Source: Strongylocentrotus purpuratus
Lineage: Eukaryota; Echinodermata; Echinoidea; Camarodonta; Strongylocentrotidae
Direction: 5' to 3'
DNA: 64,000 nucleotides
Assembly: GCF_000002235.5 (NCBI RefSeq)
Contig: NW_022145607.1
Location: forward strand, 32,232,660 to 32,296,659
Part shown: one piece after another, positions 61,001 through 63,010 of the stretch
How positions within the stretch are numbered: the first letter of the stretch is position 1
How the letters are laid out: each line of letters opens with the position of its first letter
Made by a program: the position numbers and the translations under genes
Notes under the pieces: generated by a model
The model's input: the letters and a program-made list of their open reading frames with translations, nothing else
Database searches by the model: none
What the model was told of the DNA's origin: nothing

Positions 61001-61808
61001 TCACGTTGGCCTACAAGGTCATCCTGCCAATCACTTCCACACTTGGGCATGTCATTAAAGCGATCAACTTTTAAGAGAAAAAATTACTAATCATAAGAGC
61101 TGGTAATAGTTTACTAATTAAAAATCAATGAGTACTGCTATTTCTCCTGATGATCAATTCAATATCTCCTCCTGTCATCTTCTCATCCATCTCATTTCAC
61201 CCCATCCTATTTTGTTAGTATAGCAGAATATATTTTCCCTTAATATTATATATTATATTATGAAGTTTTATAAAGGATATACACGCTTCAAGCTTAGTTT
61301 ATATTGCAATCCTTCTTCATGATTATTGTATGGTAATATTACAATGTAAGTACATAATTGTGATAATGTATTAATTATATGATTTGATTACACAAGCTGT
61401 TATCAGTTTGTTATTTTGGAAGATAATGAAGATAAATAAATCAATAAGTCATTCAATAAATCATTCAACAAAAAAAGAATAACAAATTCTGTTGGATGTG
61501 AGGAGTGGGATATGTATGCGTTAACATAAATGTTAGCATGATTACAAAGCATGCTGTTTCTGTGTGTTTTATCATTGGCCTTATCATACATATACTCCAT
61601 TGCACTTAACACACAGGCTAAAGGAGGTGCCAAATCAGAACTGACATGTCTAGAGTTCATACATTTCTGGTTGTGTTCCATCTTCGCCCATGCTGTGGCG
61701 CCCTCTTTGGTCAGAAATAGAAATACCGCCCAGAAATCTCCACCAATATTCATCGTTGGAACCCATCGAGAAAGTGTGGAAGGAGATGCAACAGAGAAAA
61801 AGAAAAGG
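8224..61808 (+). CDS. Death-death-Roc GTPase gene (Roco-like), 3' end outside window
   Basis: Fourteen exons join without a frame break to 900 codons. The product has a Lys-rich N-terminus, two death domains (about residues 95-180 and 181-280), a linker, a roughly 250-residue unrecognised helical segment, and a Roc GTPase domain. Roc motifs visible are the P-loop GQGRVGKTS near residue 625, DFAG (G3) near 790 and VGTHRE (G4 position) near 885. Death domains mediate homotypic docking in apoptosis and innate immune signalling. Roc domains hydrolyse GTP and are normally followed by a COR dimerisation domain, which must lie past the right edge. About 90 extra residues separate the P-loop block from DFAG. 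Exons up to the Roc block are all phase 1-1. The assembly by eye from GT-AG sites is strong; the link between exons 6 and 7, across 16 kb of repeats, is the weakest join. MFHAS1-like or LRRK-like relatives are the nearest families known to me. Confidence 0.8.
8726..9368. mobile_element. MITE, GGCCCGGTCACAC family, copy 1
   Basis: The ends AAGGCCCGGTCACACAG and CTGTGTGACCGGGCCT are flanked by TA. The interior is very CpG-rich and is built from repeated gacgcggta-like words around 8930-9060 and their inverted forms around 9110-9240. It lies in host intron 1. Three more copies lie at 42345, 42854 and 43991, with a different interior word (gcgcgctgg). Confidence 0.85.
9487..9603 (+). CDS. Exon 2: short linker
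   Basis: The acceptor cttcaaag precedes 9487 and the donor is CCAG|GTATGT. The exon is 117 bases, phase 1 to 1, with peptide ITAMRREDSMATLP and onward to IQENWLENLP. The junction codon with exon 1 is GCA. The acceptor is weak, but frame and phase fit both neighbours. Confidence 0.6.
10040..10500 (-). repeat. Retroposon 3' end copy, reverse
   Basis: This matches 45060-45550 in opposite orientation: the same CA/GT-rich block, 'aggatggcggcctc', 'ttatccaaactatc' and 'tacatatgtacatataata'. The forward copy ends in A-rich 'aataaaatcaaaatc', which suggests the 3' end of a LINE or SINE. It lies in host intron 2, about 60 bp before the exon 3 acceptor. Confidence 0.65.
10562..10819 (+). CDS. Exon 3: death domain 1
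   Basis: A single exon of 258 bases (86 codons), phase 1 to 1, between acceptor ccatctttcag and donor TTGT|GTAAGC. The peptide starts LTELILWKVSEDILPSK, then has GLKLGLPHIQLESLLE and YQLKETTFKMLYQWYND. This is the six-helix death-domain pattern, with the buried tryptophan in the 'LYQWYND' helix. It would act as a protein-protein docking module. The domain call rests on pattern recognition. Confidence 0.8.
11264..11563 (+). CDS. Exon 4: death domain 2
   Basis: A 300-base exon (100 codons), phase 1 to 1, acceptor tttcttacag and donor ATCC|GTAAGT. The peptide holds IQLLEIAEELLVDKLIPF, SLRLGLTYAKICSIRED, VRYNVMVQWKKEQ and TLARILEACHETRKAYKI, a clear death domain with the conserved 'W' and 'L..AL/ILE' helices. 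It is paralogous to exon 3, which suggests duplication of a whole-exon module. The LTR element lies in the intron directly downstream. Confidence 0.85.
11629..11797 (+). repeat. 5' LTR of the gypsy-type element
   Basis: A 169-bp repeat matching 32237-32405, beginning TG and ending CA. It includes an internal palindrome gcgcatgcgc near its start. The 5-bp target copy gtcaa precedes it. Confidence 0.93.
11890..12972 (+). other. gag and protease region of the gypsy-type element
   Basis: The region encodes a capsid-like helical gag part followed by a basic stretch, a CCHC knuckle (CYGCGKVGHLSRAC) and a retroviral-type aspartic protease start. It is a fossil part of the element at 11629-32405. 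The nested DNA transposon begins where this part stops. Confidence 0.8.
12984..13260. repeat. Left subterminal AACGTT-motif array
   Basis: More than ten copies of ACGTTT, AACGTT or ACGTCC-type words, often on both strands because AACGTT is its own reverse complement. Two longer sub-units, each with 'tcaggt..cgtacgtcttcgtcctt', repeat about 58 bp apart (13008 and 13066 regions). This is the candidate binding region for an element-encoded protein. Confidence 0.7.
13348..13585. mobile_element. Small GGCGTAGCG-ended element
   Basis: 'ctgtggcgtagcgatg' near 13351 and 13390 and 'cgctatagcgctacgc' near 13560 suggest inverted ends of a MITE lying between the left subterminal array and the TATA box. 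G- and C-runs at 13366-13376 and 13529-13539 lie inside. The exact ends are uncertain. Confidence 0.4.
13598..13606 (+). promoter_or_regulatory. Candidate TATA box for the transposase transcript
   Basis: TATAAAAAG, preceded by an E-box CACGTG, lies about 200 bp upstream of the first coding exon at 13801. That is a sensible distance for a short 5' leader. No transcript evidence is available. Confidence 0.45.
13801..19498 (+). CDS. Tnp2-like transposase of the 16-kb element (two exons)
   Basis: Exon 1 (13801-13814) gives MSMM plus two bases and ends ATGAG|GTAAGC. Exon 2 (17494-19498, acceptor tccattttcag) continues in frame as R-SIAKMCASWSGKN for about 670 residues to a stop. The N-terminal 130 residues are acidic and disordered. 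The core has the pattern MNIDGIPLHKD, then a zinc-finger-like YSGYHGCDKCNQRGEW, then LPIDMVKCFPLDYMHQSCLG, then WKATELRQFLLYTG, then YGQEFLVYNVHSMVHLADE and FPFENYLQYMKKLVR. This pattern is shared by animal Tnp2/CACTA-like transposases, with conserved acidic residues in the IDG and LDYMH blocks as likely catalytic candidates. The C-terminus ends with the family's 'LKKKAL..FIFIALLH' motif, so it looks complete. It would act in the nucleus to cut and join the element's ends. No break is visible. AATAAA lies 3 bp after the stop. Confidence 0.85.
13815..17493 (+). other. 3.7-kb intron of the transposase gene
   Basis: It has a consensus donor GTAAGC and acceptor tttcag. It contains a hairpin at 16282-16331 (arms agagaaagtacgcacta / tagtgcatactttctct), a pyrimidine run near 14410-14460, and a SINE-like repeat at about 16810-17150. 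No second gene was recognised. A 62-codon frame at 15980-16168 has no recognisable family. Confidence 0.5.
16810..17150 (+). repeat. SINE/retroposon-like repeat, copy 1
   Basis: The stretch with 'ttcgattcttgtgat', 'gatatcgtgttggtat' and 'taatctgttagccc' recurs inverted at about 23970-24215 within the same transposon. This copy ends near 'gcgctatataaatgc' followed by an ATT-rich tail, a common 3' end of animal SINEs. Confidence 0.6.
19502..19507 (+). terminator. Poly(A) signal of the transposase transcript
   Basis: AATAAA lies immediately after the transposase stop codon. The position suits a very short 3' leader, but usage is not demonstrated. Confidence 0.4.
19811..20010 (+). mobile_element. 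tRNA-derived SINE
   Basis: It starts with a tRNA-like head: an A box around 19823 (tagctcagtcggtaaagc) and a B box around 19856 (gggttcgaatcc). A body follows with 'cattaatcctcattacctgg' and 'gtccctcggagaggacc'. The same body appears reversed at the right edge (63925-64000), and related heads lie inside the fold-back element at 24883-25790. It sits between the two transposon genes. Confidence 0.8.
20144..20227 (+). CDS. DUF4806 gene exon 1 (coding)
   Basis: The acceptor tactctgcag is followed directly by ATG. The donor is GGC|GTAAGT. It gives 28 codons ending SWIVQEEG, phase 0. Confidence 0.75.
20144..24616 (+). CDS. DUF4806 partner protein of the 16-kb transposon (seven exons, one in-frame stop)
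   Basis: Exons are 20144-20227, 20481-20592, 21392-21538, 21996-22244, 22676-22890, 23564-23723 and 24396-24616, all with GT-AG borders and matching phases, for 396 codons including the stop. The N-terminus MGDYAVVVFTDEEAVALV, WPRHKQSAKAKRHEIPD and YVKAQNIARKAEDTS is the usual lead-in of DUF4806 proteins. A basic/Ser-rich linker follows. The DUF4806 domain starts at PVDTEDEFEALASKL, passes IRYLSLVGGGDV and VRRVLKKLGTNSLWSHFN, and ends EIEEVVGDYLKRTP. The ATG is the first base of its exon, so an untranslated upstream exon is implied. An in-frame TAG at 22058-22060 interrupts exon 4. The domain's function is unknown to me. By analogy with TnpA of plant CACTA elements, it may bind the AACGTT arrays (inference). 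Confidence 0.8.
20481..20592 (+). CDS. DUF4806 gene exon 2
   Basis: Acceptor tttaatctag and donor ACTG|GTAAGC; 112 bases, phase 0 to 1. It holds the 'YWPRHKQ..WGRHSIRVLK' lead-in typical of DUF4806 proteins. Confidence 0.8.
20619..21132. mobile_element. Fold-back MITE in DUF4806 intron 2
   Basis: The outer arms ttaactggtggtggaggga and tccctccaccaccagttag are followed inward by further matched blocks (gaatgttcca, taaatgcta, gcaat.atgat, acagttaca/tgtaatat). The whole forms an inverted repeat of about 510 bp. No coding capacity. Confidence 0.75.
21392..21538 (+). CDS. DUF4806 gene exon 3
   Basis: Acceptor tttttactacag and donor GCTG|GTAAAT; 147 bases, phase 1 to 1. It encodes NYVKAQNIARKAEDTSNLES followed by a basic RIRRLPQRLRKS stretch that could be a nuclear signal. 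Confidence 0.8.
21996..22244 (+). CDS. DUF4806 gene exon 4, with in-frame TAG
   Basis: Acceptor gtctttcag and donor GAAA|GTAAGT; 249 bases, phase 1 to 1. The frame gives DLESDPEEVHVRGETTK, then TAG at 22058-22060, then a long Ser/Thr/Pro-rich stretch. The stop is the only lesion seen in the gene. A second frame across this exon is also open, so a small shift in an exon border cannot be excluded. Confidence 0.65.
22676..22890 (+). CDS. DUF4806 gene exon 5
   Basis: Acceptor ttttttctcag and donor AAGATG|GTAAGT; 215 bases, phase 1 to 0. It encodes a helical segment LQRLEEGVQQLTQLIQKLF that may oligomerise, then the start of the DUF4806 domain. Confidence 0.85.
22944..23166. mobile_element. Small MITE with G/C-run ends in DUF4806 intron 5
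   Basis: 'cttaactgggagggggg' at the left and a run of C followed by 'aggttaa' at the right form inverted ends about 220 bp apart. The C-run spans about 23139-23157. Non-coding. Confidence 0.4.
23564..23723 (+). CDS. DUF4806 gene exon 6
   Basis: Acceptor tattttcag and donor GTTA|GTAAGT; 160 bases, phase 0 to 1. This is the domain core, with IRYLSLVGGGDVNQTVRRVL and GRKGKRGMKTTAFF. Confidence 0.85.
23970..24215 (-). repeat. SINE/retroposon-like repeat, copy 2 (inverted)
   Basis: Inverted relative to 16810-17150, sharing 'gggctaacagatta', 'ataccaacacgatatc' and 'cacaagaatcgaaaac'. It lies in DUF4806 intron 6. Confidence 0.6.
24396..24616 (+). CDS. DUF4806 gene exon 7 (last)
   Basis: Acceptor gcctttcag; 221 bases, phase 1 to the stop TGA. 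It finishes the domain (EIEEVVGDYLKRTPFLPGG) and ends in an acidic tail with the repeated unit AVIEE. No clear poly(A) signal follows at once. Confidence 0.85.
24661..25966. mobile_element. MITE, AAGGTAAAGACC family, interrupted copy
   Basis: The left end AAGGTAAAGACCAGT after TA and the right end ACTGGTCTTTATCTT match the complete copy at 1216-1584, reversed. The two halves are separated by the fold-back element at 24883-25790. It shows that the family was present before the fold-back insertion. Confidence 0.8.
24883..25790. mobile_element. 0.9-kb fold-back element with SINE heads in both arms
   Basis: Two arms of about 440 bp are near-perfect inverted repeats, meeting near 25340. The outer ends read TGTTAGTCATAATGGTG and its complement with an extra CA, so they resemble CACTG termini. 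The short repeat tacat flanks both sides. Each arm carries a tRNA-like SINE segment (ggatcaaaaccgtgtcgatg). Palindromes this long can extrude as cruciforms. Confidence 0.8.
25967..28477. other. 3' non-coding part of the 16-kb transposon
   Basis: Holds an inverted repeat at about 26885-27230 (arms 'caaattggcaatgctgatgacat' in part and its complement). It also holds partial duplications of a 'ttgctatgtgtgtgctgc..aattcttgacac' block (26427, 26518 and 27643 regions) and the tandem repeat listed separately. AATAAA at 28407 could end a long transcript. No gene recognised. Confidence 0.5.
27668..27985. repeat. Two-unit tandem repeat (~165 bp)
   Basis: A block from 'ttgacactat' through 'cttgccttgtatattcata', 'atatttgccagttaatgac' and 'gattgttcatgtgtt' occurs twice in a row, with a partial older copy near 26545-26690. 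Confidence 0.7.
28478..29122. repeat. Right subterminal AACGTT-motif array
   Basis: About 640 bp dominated by 'acgttcttaaaacgtttt', 'ccaggacgttctagacg' and related words, some in regular tandem units of about 60-120 bp near 28490-28750. The same word class fills the left end of the transposon. Confidence 0.75.
29131..31975 (+). other. pol region of the gypsy-type element (RT, RNase H, integrase)
   Basis: Recognisable parts in order are a reverse transcriptase with the YLDDILV active-site box, RNase H, an integrase with HHCC-type zinc-binding start and catalytic core, and a C-terminal tail rich in His, Asp and Arg. This is a fossil part of the element at 11629-32405, with a few breaks. Confidence 0.85.
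32224..32236 (+). promoter_or_regulatory. Polypurine tract
   Basis: aaagggggaggga lies immediately before the 3' LTR, the expected site for plus-strand priming in LTR elements. Confidence 0.8.
32237..32405 (+). repeat. 3' LTR of the gypsy-type element
   Basis: A 169-bp match to 11629-11797, about 4% different by eye, followed by the target duplication gtcaa. Confidence 0.93.
32686..32763 (+). CDS. Exon 5: short linker exon
   Basis: Acceptor taatctatag and donor GACAG|GTAAGA; 78 bases, phase 1 to 1. It encodes NNHLGVTNEGKTLLFSEDQP and a few more residues. It has a damaged tandem copy at 32973-33049. Phase fits exons 4 and 6, across the LTR-element insertion. Confidence 0.7.
32973..33049 (+). 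pseudogene. Duplicated exon 5, one base short
   Basis: This aligns with exon 5 along its length and shares the donor and downstream 'gtaagacattctatatt'. It is 77 rather than 78 bases, and entry in phase 1 meets a TAA. It is therefore probably a decayed duplicate, or a cassette whose inclusion would end the protein early. Confidence 0.65.
33449..34198 (+). CDS. Exon 6: 250-codon linker with unrecognised helical domain
   Basis: Acceptor ttgtttcctcag and donor TTCAG|GTAAGA; 750 bases, phase 1 to 1. The first 150 residues look helical (for example LEGLKSFTESCKPHLDLVKD and GIGLTL-like GLTLDSIHFYVKV), with a conserved look but no family I recognise. The last 100 residues are Ser/Glu-rich and disordered. 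The domain may be a docking module between the death domains and Roc. Confidence 0.8.
34199..34924. other. Host intron, unassigned
   Basis: Moderately GC-rich around 34590-34720, with no coding signal. It may be the flank of an older element, since 'ggccgcctggcctggccgcc' near 34780 is unlike its surroundings. Nothing firm seen. Confidence 0.4.
35513..36180. mobile_element. Nested AACTGGT-motif element
   Basis: Both flanks (35530-35660 and 36030-36170) are crowded with AACTGGT/ACCAGTT words, separated by plain AT-rich sequence. The left edge may be CCCAGAAGAGAAAGC, right after a G-run. This has the same design as the TCACGTGA and AACGTT elements. The right edge is unclear. Confidence 0.5.
36345..37030. 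repeat. Tandem array, 134/135-bp monomers in two alternating types
   Basis: 'aggtgttttaag' starts monomers at 36345, 36479, 36614, 36748, 36883 and 37016, a spacing of 133-135 bp. Odd and even monomers differ (gattcacagctt versus gatgcccagctt), giving a higher-order unit of about 269 bp. Each monomer carries one TCACGTGA-like or TCACGAGA-like word. Confidence 0.85.
37711..41068 (+). mobile_element. LINE with PHD finger, endonuclease and reverse transcriptase, decayed
   Basis: A single ORF in origin. It has a PHD-type finger (CTQCDEEV..CDGCGRWTHTICSD..WLCPAC, about 37790-37950), an AP-type endonuclease (LKILNINFQSITSK; ICTETWLN; LGGDFNMRDIDW), and a reverse transcriptase (GPDQLPARFLKE; FKKGNKNSPGNYRPIALTS; VLLDFSKAFDRVPH; SSVPQGTVIGPL; FADD). 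The C-terminal region ends at 40969 (WDDLPHYIHDANIDIFKKRL). It looks like the CR1/Jockey group. Frame shifts lie near 38430, in an A-run near 39297 and in a C-run near 40160, with a TAA just after FADDPLI at 40132. No methionine opens the first frame, so the 5' end is truncated or altered. It lies in sense within the host intron. Confidence 0.85.
41074..42342. mobile_element. 1.3-kb TA-flanked element, AAGAGATGGTT ends
   Basis: The left end AAGAGATGGTTCATTG and the right end CAATAAACCATCTCTT (complement) bound the element, with TA at both sides. It has no recognisable transposase; a 60-codon frame at 41942-42124 is probably chance. Its right edge is also the left edge of the next MITE. Confidence 0.7.
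42345..42796. mobile_element. MITE, GGCCCGGTCACAC family, copy 2
   Basis: AGGCCCGGTCACACAG and CTGTGTGACCGGGCCT ends with TA flanks. The interior is CpG-rich with gcgcgctgg and cgctatgcattcg words. It is inserted exactly at the TA that ends the neighbouring element. Confidence 0.85.
42854..43473 (+). mobile_element. MITE, GGCCCGGTCACAC family, copy 3
   Basis: AAGGCCCGGTCACACAG and CTGTGTGACCGGGCCTT ends with TA flanks. The interior is a longer version of copy 2 with repeated 'gcgcgctagcaacacgct' words. Open frames through it arise from CpG-rich composition. Confidence 0.85.
43474..43990. other. Spacer between two inverted MITE copies, no gene
   Basis: AT-rich intron sequence with no recognised feature, lying between MITE copies of opposite orientation. 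Confidence 0.5.
43991..44696 (-). mobile_element. MITE, GGCCCGGTCACAC family, copy 4
   Basis: Same ends and TA flanks as copy 3, but the interior runs in the opposite direction: 'cacagcgtgttgctagcgcg' here is the complement of a block in copy 3. Copies 3 and 4 therefore form a long inverted pair with a 0.5-kb spacer. Confidence 0.85.
44697..45059. other. Host intron, no gene seen
   Basis: AT-rich sequence with no coding, RNA or repeat signal that I recognise. Confidence 0.45.
45060..45555 (+). repeat. Retroposon 3' end copy, forward
   Basis: Matches 10040-10500 reversed. It holds a CA-rich microsatellite (45118-45235), 'gccgccatcctagtc', a 21-bp A-run at 45411-45431, and a tail 'aataaaatcaaaatcaaaa', consistent with a LINE or SINE 3' end. 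Confidence 0.65.
45556..46035. other. Host intron, no gene seen
   Basis: Unremarkable sequence with a short ATT-rich stretch at 45965-46000 and a T/G-rich stretch at 46000-46025. Confidence 0.45.
46040..46316. repeat. Minisatellite of GGGTCGCTATTCATAA units
   Basis: About twelve units of 16-30 bp built on 'agggtcgctattcataa', with variable spacers such as 'gacgaga' and 'gcggaatg'. It ends against a LINE fragment. Confidence 0.85.
46318..46541 (+). mobile_element. LINE reverse-transcriptase C-terminal fragment, part 1
   Basis: The frame gives NYCDVLWANRGKTLLDTLQR and IQNRGARLINNTSWF, the post-RT region of CR1/Jockey-type LINEs. It stops at 46541 where a Crypton-like element begins and resumes at 47401. 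One frame shift lies near 46480. Confidence 0.75.
46542..47400. mobile_element. Short Crypton-like element (copy A)
   Basis: Starts ATAGTATTAATGACTGC and ends AAGTGAGGTATAT. A 56268-59180 element shares both ends, including a hairpin at the left end (arms 46546-46563 and 46633-46650) and the right-hand block 'ggtatccgcgatcgctcaaac'. An internal piece 'tttgtttacgctatcgag' matches the recombinase-gene region of the long copy, so this is an internally deleted derivative. It interrupts a LINE, so its edges are defined to within a few bases. Confidence 0.75.
47401..47632 (+). mobile_element. LINE C-terminal fragment, part 2
   Basis: Continues the LINE of 46318-46541: MMYKAMTNQVPAY, then RDRVICVLT and FTEDIQKSSSTGIFKSKLA before a stop, the usual end of such LINE ORFs. 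A few frame breaks are present. The two parts read straight through if the inserted element is left out. Confidence 0.75.
47633..48900. other. Host intron, no firm gene
   Basis: AT-rich. A 107-codon hydrophobic frame on the minus strand (48291-48614) resembles membrane segments, but I cannot assign a family. A strong acceptor at 47897 leads to no usable exon. A G-run lies at 48811-48824. Confidence 0.4.
48920..49545. repeat. Pyrimidine-rich minisatellite, ~140-190-bp units
   Basis: Units begin 'atcgcaactgatct' at about 48925, 49110, 49248 and (partial) 49409. Each is a CT-rich tract followed by a G-rich 'ggggaggcaagg' block. G/C-runs occur at 49350, 49397 and 49523. Confidence 0.75.
50021..50276 (+). 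CDS. Exon 7: start of Roc domain with P-loop
   Basis: Acceptor cattattaaag and donor CAAGG|GTAATC; 256 bases, phase 1 to 2. An acidic lead (GNNEGNDDQMTPLKHDS) is followed by a helix (RGQRAQRAYAEVAQAG) and then RLMLVGQGRVGKTSLKKIL. The last is a beta-strand plus GxxxxGK(S/T) P-loop that binds GTP phosphate. The motif is typical of Roc domains. Confidence 0.88.
50635..51090. mobile_element. Element rich in TTGAGTAAA/TTTACTCAA words
   Basis: Starts near CACTCTAAATAAAAACTGC and contains at least fifteen TTGAGTAAA-like words on both strands over 450 bp. The design resembles the other motif-array elements in the window, and the start resembles a CACT-type terminus. The right edge is unclear. It lies in host intron 7. 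Confidence 0.55.
51091..52242. other. Host intron 7 remainder, no gene seen
   Basis: AT-rich sequence with a TA/TC microsatellite at 51809-51832 and an ATT-rich stretch before the next acceptor. Confidence 0.45.
52243..52376 (+). CDS. Exon 8: Roc domain, switch I region
   Basis: Acceptor tttgcttcag and donor AAAAG|GTAAGT; 134 bases, phase 2 to 1. The peptide FDPNEAATDGVEITSACEIC matches the 'F.P.E.ST.GI' block that follows the P-loop in Roc proteins and includes the switch I Thr. A charged tail EKMWSIHKKGHGNEDTK follows. Confidence 0.85.
52377..54385. other. Host intron 8, with ATT/ATC microsatellite
   Basis: Contains an imperfect ATT/ATC repeat at about 53685-53850 that produces long false open frames. 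A 106-codon frame at 52891-53211 has no recognisable family. No exon accepted. Confidence 0.5.
54386..54450 (+). CDS. Exon 9: Roc insert segment
   Basis: Acceptor ctttcaaag and donor CCACAG|GTAATT; 65 bases, phase 1 to 0. Encodes DEYSKALADEIAKRLIVAPP, a short helix inserted between switch I and switch II. Confidence 0.7.
54908..54974 (+). CDS. Exon 10: Roc insert segment
   Basis: Acceptor ttgtgtacag and donor GCAG|GTTAGT; 67 bases, phase 0 to 1. Encodes DKESLESHSDTTFARGLNPV, charged and probably flexible. Confidence 0.65.
55380..55564. repeat. SINE-like fragment and C-run repeat
   Basis: 'ggtacccatttaacacctggg' with 'gagtggcagatgtagattaat' resembles the SINE at 62855-63010. A MITE-like 'cgcacgcagggggg' with a C-run at 55507-55520 follows. 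Confidence 0.45.
55565..55680. repeat. Second copy of the window-start dispersed repeat
   Basis: Same sequence as 1-135, in the same orientation, including the C-run (55612-55625) and 'gtcctct' end. It lies about 60 bp before the exon 11 acceptor. Confidence 0.7.
55739..55854 (+). CDS. Exon 11: Roc insert segment, helical
   Basis: Acceptor ttctttattacag and donor CAAAAG|GTAGAA; 116 bases, phase 1 to 0. Encodes EFVLDNVETPKAKEED then MPNQIASLVEKMLKEQVHQK, an amphipathic helix. The donor is weak, but phases agree on both sides. Confidence 0.7.
55855..56267. other. Host intron 11, left part, no gene
   Basis: AT-rich sequence up to the start of the Crypton-like element at 56268. Nothing recognised. 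Confidence 0.4.
56268..59180 (-). mobile_element. Long Crypton-like element (copy B)
   Basis: Shares both ends with the short copy A at 46542-47400: the hairpin at the left end (arms 56270-56287 and 56360-56377) and 'ggtatccgcgatcgctcaaac' to AAGTGAGGTATATAAT at the right. It carries a tyrosine-recombinase-like gene on the minus strand. It has no terminal inverted repeats, which is expected for Cryptons. It lies in sense-opposed orientation in host intron 11. Confidence 0.7.
56990..58730 (-). pseudogene. Tyrosine recombinase (Crypton/DUF3504-like), decayed
   Basis: Read on the minus strand, the N-terminal SAM-like part gives LSNSELDNVLQKFYAGARRK and MKKSMLDIRFGLQRH. Then come FIDVMLYFCNRGRENLREMT, holding the first catalytic Arg, and WYFNAPLGKNSIGDKMKTIS and YTNHCLRATSISTLQNAG, holding the HxxR box. 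This order is that of the Crypton-derived domain found in ZMYM and QRICH1-type host proteins. The pieces are in different frames. The final His/Trp box and tyrosine are not clearly preserved, so the gene is dead. Its role would have been excision and integration of the element. Confidence 0.75.
59181..59788. other. Host intron 11, right part, no gene
   Basis: AT-rich, without a recognised repeat; a 63-codon frame at 59360-59551 has no family. Confidence 0.4.
59789..59887 (+). CDS. Exon 12: Roc domain G3 (DFAG)
   Basis: Acceptor cattcctcag and donor CATCAG|GTAAAA; 99 bases, phase 0 to 0. The peptide ends RVSLSIWDFAGRDMYYTTHQ: a beta-strand followed by DxxG (switch II), which contacts GTP and Mg2+. 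The 'WDFAGQ..YY.THQ' form is characteristic of Roc domains; here Arg takes the place of the usual Gln. Confidence 0.9.
60501..60602 (+). CDS. Exon 13: Roc domain beta-strand after switch II
   Basis: Acceptor ttttcctgtag and donor GACATG|GTATTT; 102 bases, phase 0 to 0. MFLTWRAIYVIVFDLSRSLD matches the 'FL...A.Y.LVFDLS' strand of Roc domains. Confidence 0.88.
61617..61808 (+). CDS. Exon 14: Roc domain G4 region
   Basis: Acceptor ttaacacacag and donor AAAAGG|GTAATG; 192 bases, phase 0 to 0. LEFIHFWLCSIFAHA is followed by SPPIFIVGTHRESVEGD; VGTHxD-like is the guanine-specificity motif of Roc domains, here with Glu at the last position. The exon ends in EKKKR and the gene continues beyond it, probably outside the window. 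Confidence 0.88.
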
Positions 61809-62211
61809 GTAATGGTTTATGATATACATGTATTTCGATAATGAAATAATAATTTTGTTTACCCCAGGATCAGCTGTTCTTCCTAACGGTCCTGCAATTC
61901 TTGCTATCGCCAAAGGTATCCCCCCCCCCCCCCAAAAAAAAAAATAAATAAAAAATAAATAAATCAGAGATGTGCGCCTCGTGGTACACATATTGTGCAT
62001 GCGCAATATACGTATCCAAATTCCAATAGCTATTTTGATCGTGCAGTGATTTCATACTTGTCTTGCCTTCGGAGCAACTTTTTCCAGGTCCCAGGGGGCG
62101 CGCTGTGTAGGATTTGTTGGAAATTTTACTCAAGTCACATCACTCATTCAGGGATATCTCTGAAGGTTTTTTTTTGTGTGTGTGCGACCAGCACACAGCA
62201 GATTCACAGTA

Positions 62212-62312
62212 TCAGGCGCGGATCCAGGATTTCTTAGGGGAGGGGGCCCAACTATTTTTTTTCTTTTGCTCCTGAAAATTTGAAAATCGCGCCGGCCGAA
62301 AAGTCGCTCGGT

Positions 62313-62366
<54 letters not shown>

Positions 62367-62530
62367 AGGGAGCACATTTTTTGGGGGGTCCTCGAAAATT
62401 TTAAAATTTGCAACCTCCCCCCCCCCCCCCCCCCCCCTAAAAAGGTAAAAATCACGTGTTTATACATGTTTTTTTCTCAAGGGGGGGAGCCCGGGCCCCC
62501 GGGCCCTCCCCCCCCCTGGATCCGCCACTG
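62212..62530. mobile_element. MITE with GGATCC ends and a 53-base G-run
   Basis: 'ggcgcggatccagga' at the left and 'cctggatccgccac' at the right form inverted ends. Inside are 53 consecutive G (62313-62365) and a C-run (62415-62437). Non-coding. Confidence 0.65.
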
Positions 62531-62854
62531 CACAGTATCGCACCATATTCCAACTGACAACTCAGTTTGTTAAAAATAGATAATTGCTTACGATATACTA
62601 TGAAAAGATCCCAAGGGAAAGGTACCACCATACAACTATTGCTATGATAATGATATATTGACAGCTAGCCCAGTGACTACAAACTGCCAACTGCCACGCC
62701 TCTCCGCGCCCAAGACGGCATAGCCTTCAGCCGTACAAAATAGACCGGAAGCGACTAATTAGCCACCAAGCTATCCCAGAGTGCATTCGAAAAGGGTAGT
62801 GAAACTATATCCAGACATTTGAAGGCATTGGCGGAGCGAGAATTGTTATAACCT

Positions 62855-63010
62855 CTGAAGTTGCCTGGTACCCATTTCCACGAGGGTGAAGAGTGGCAAA
62901 TGTTGATTAATGTCTTGCCAAAGGACGTTAGTTCCGGGTCGGGATTTGAACCCTCTACTCCTGCATTCTAAGTCAAGTAAATGCCTCGATATGCCACGAC
63001 ACCTCTACCT
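62855..63010 (-). mobile_element. tRNA-headed SINE, reverse orientation
   Basis: On the minus strand a B-box-like 'gggttcaaatcccg' lies downstream of 'gacttagaatgcaggag'. The body has 'gccaaaggacgttag' reversed. Related to the partial copy near 55380. Confidence 0.6.

Noticed and set aside
62148-62573. Poly-Pro and poly-Gly frames
   Set aside because: Translation of the 53-base G-run and neighbouring C-run inside a MITE.
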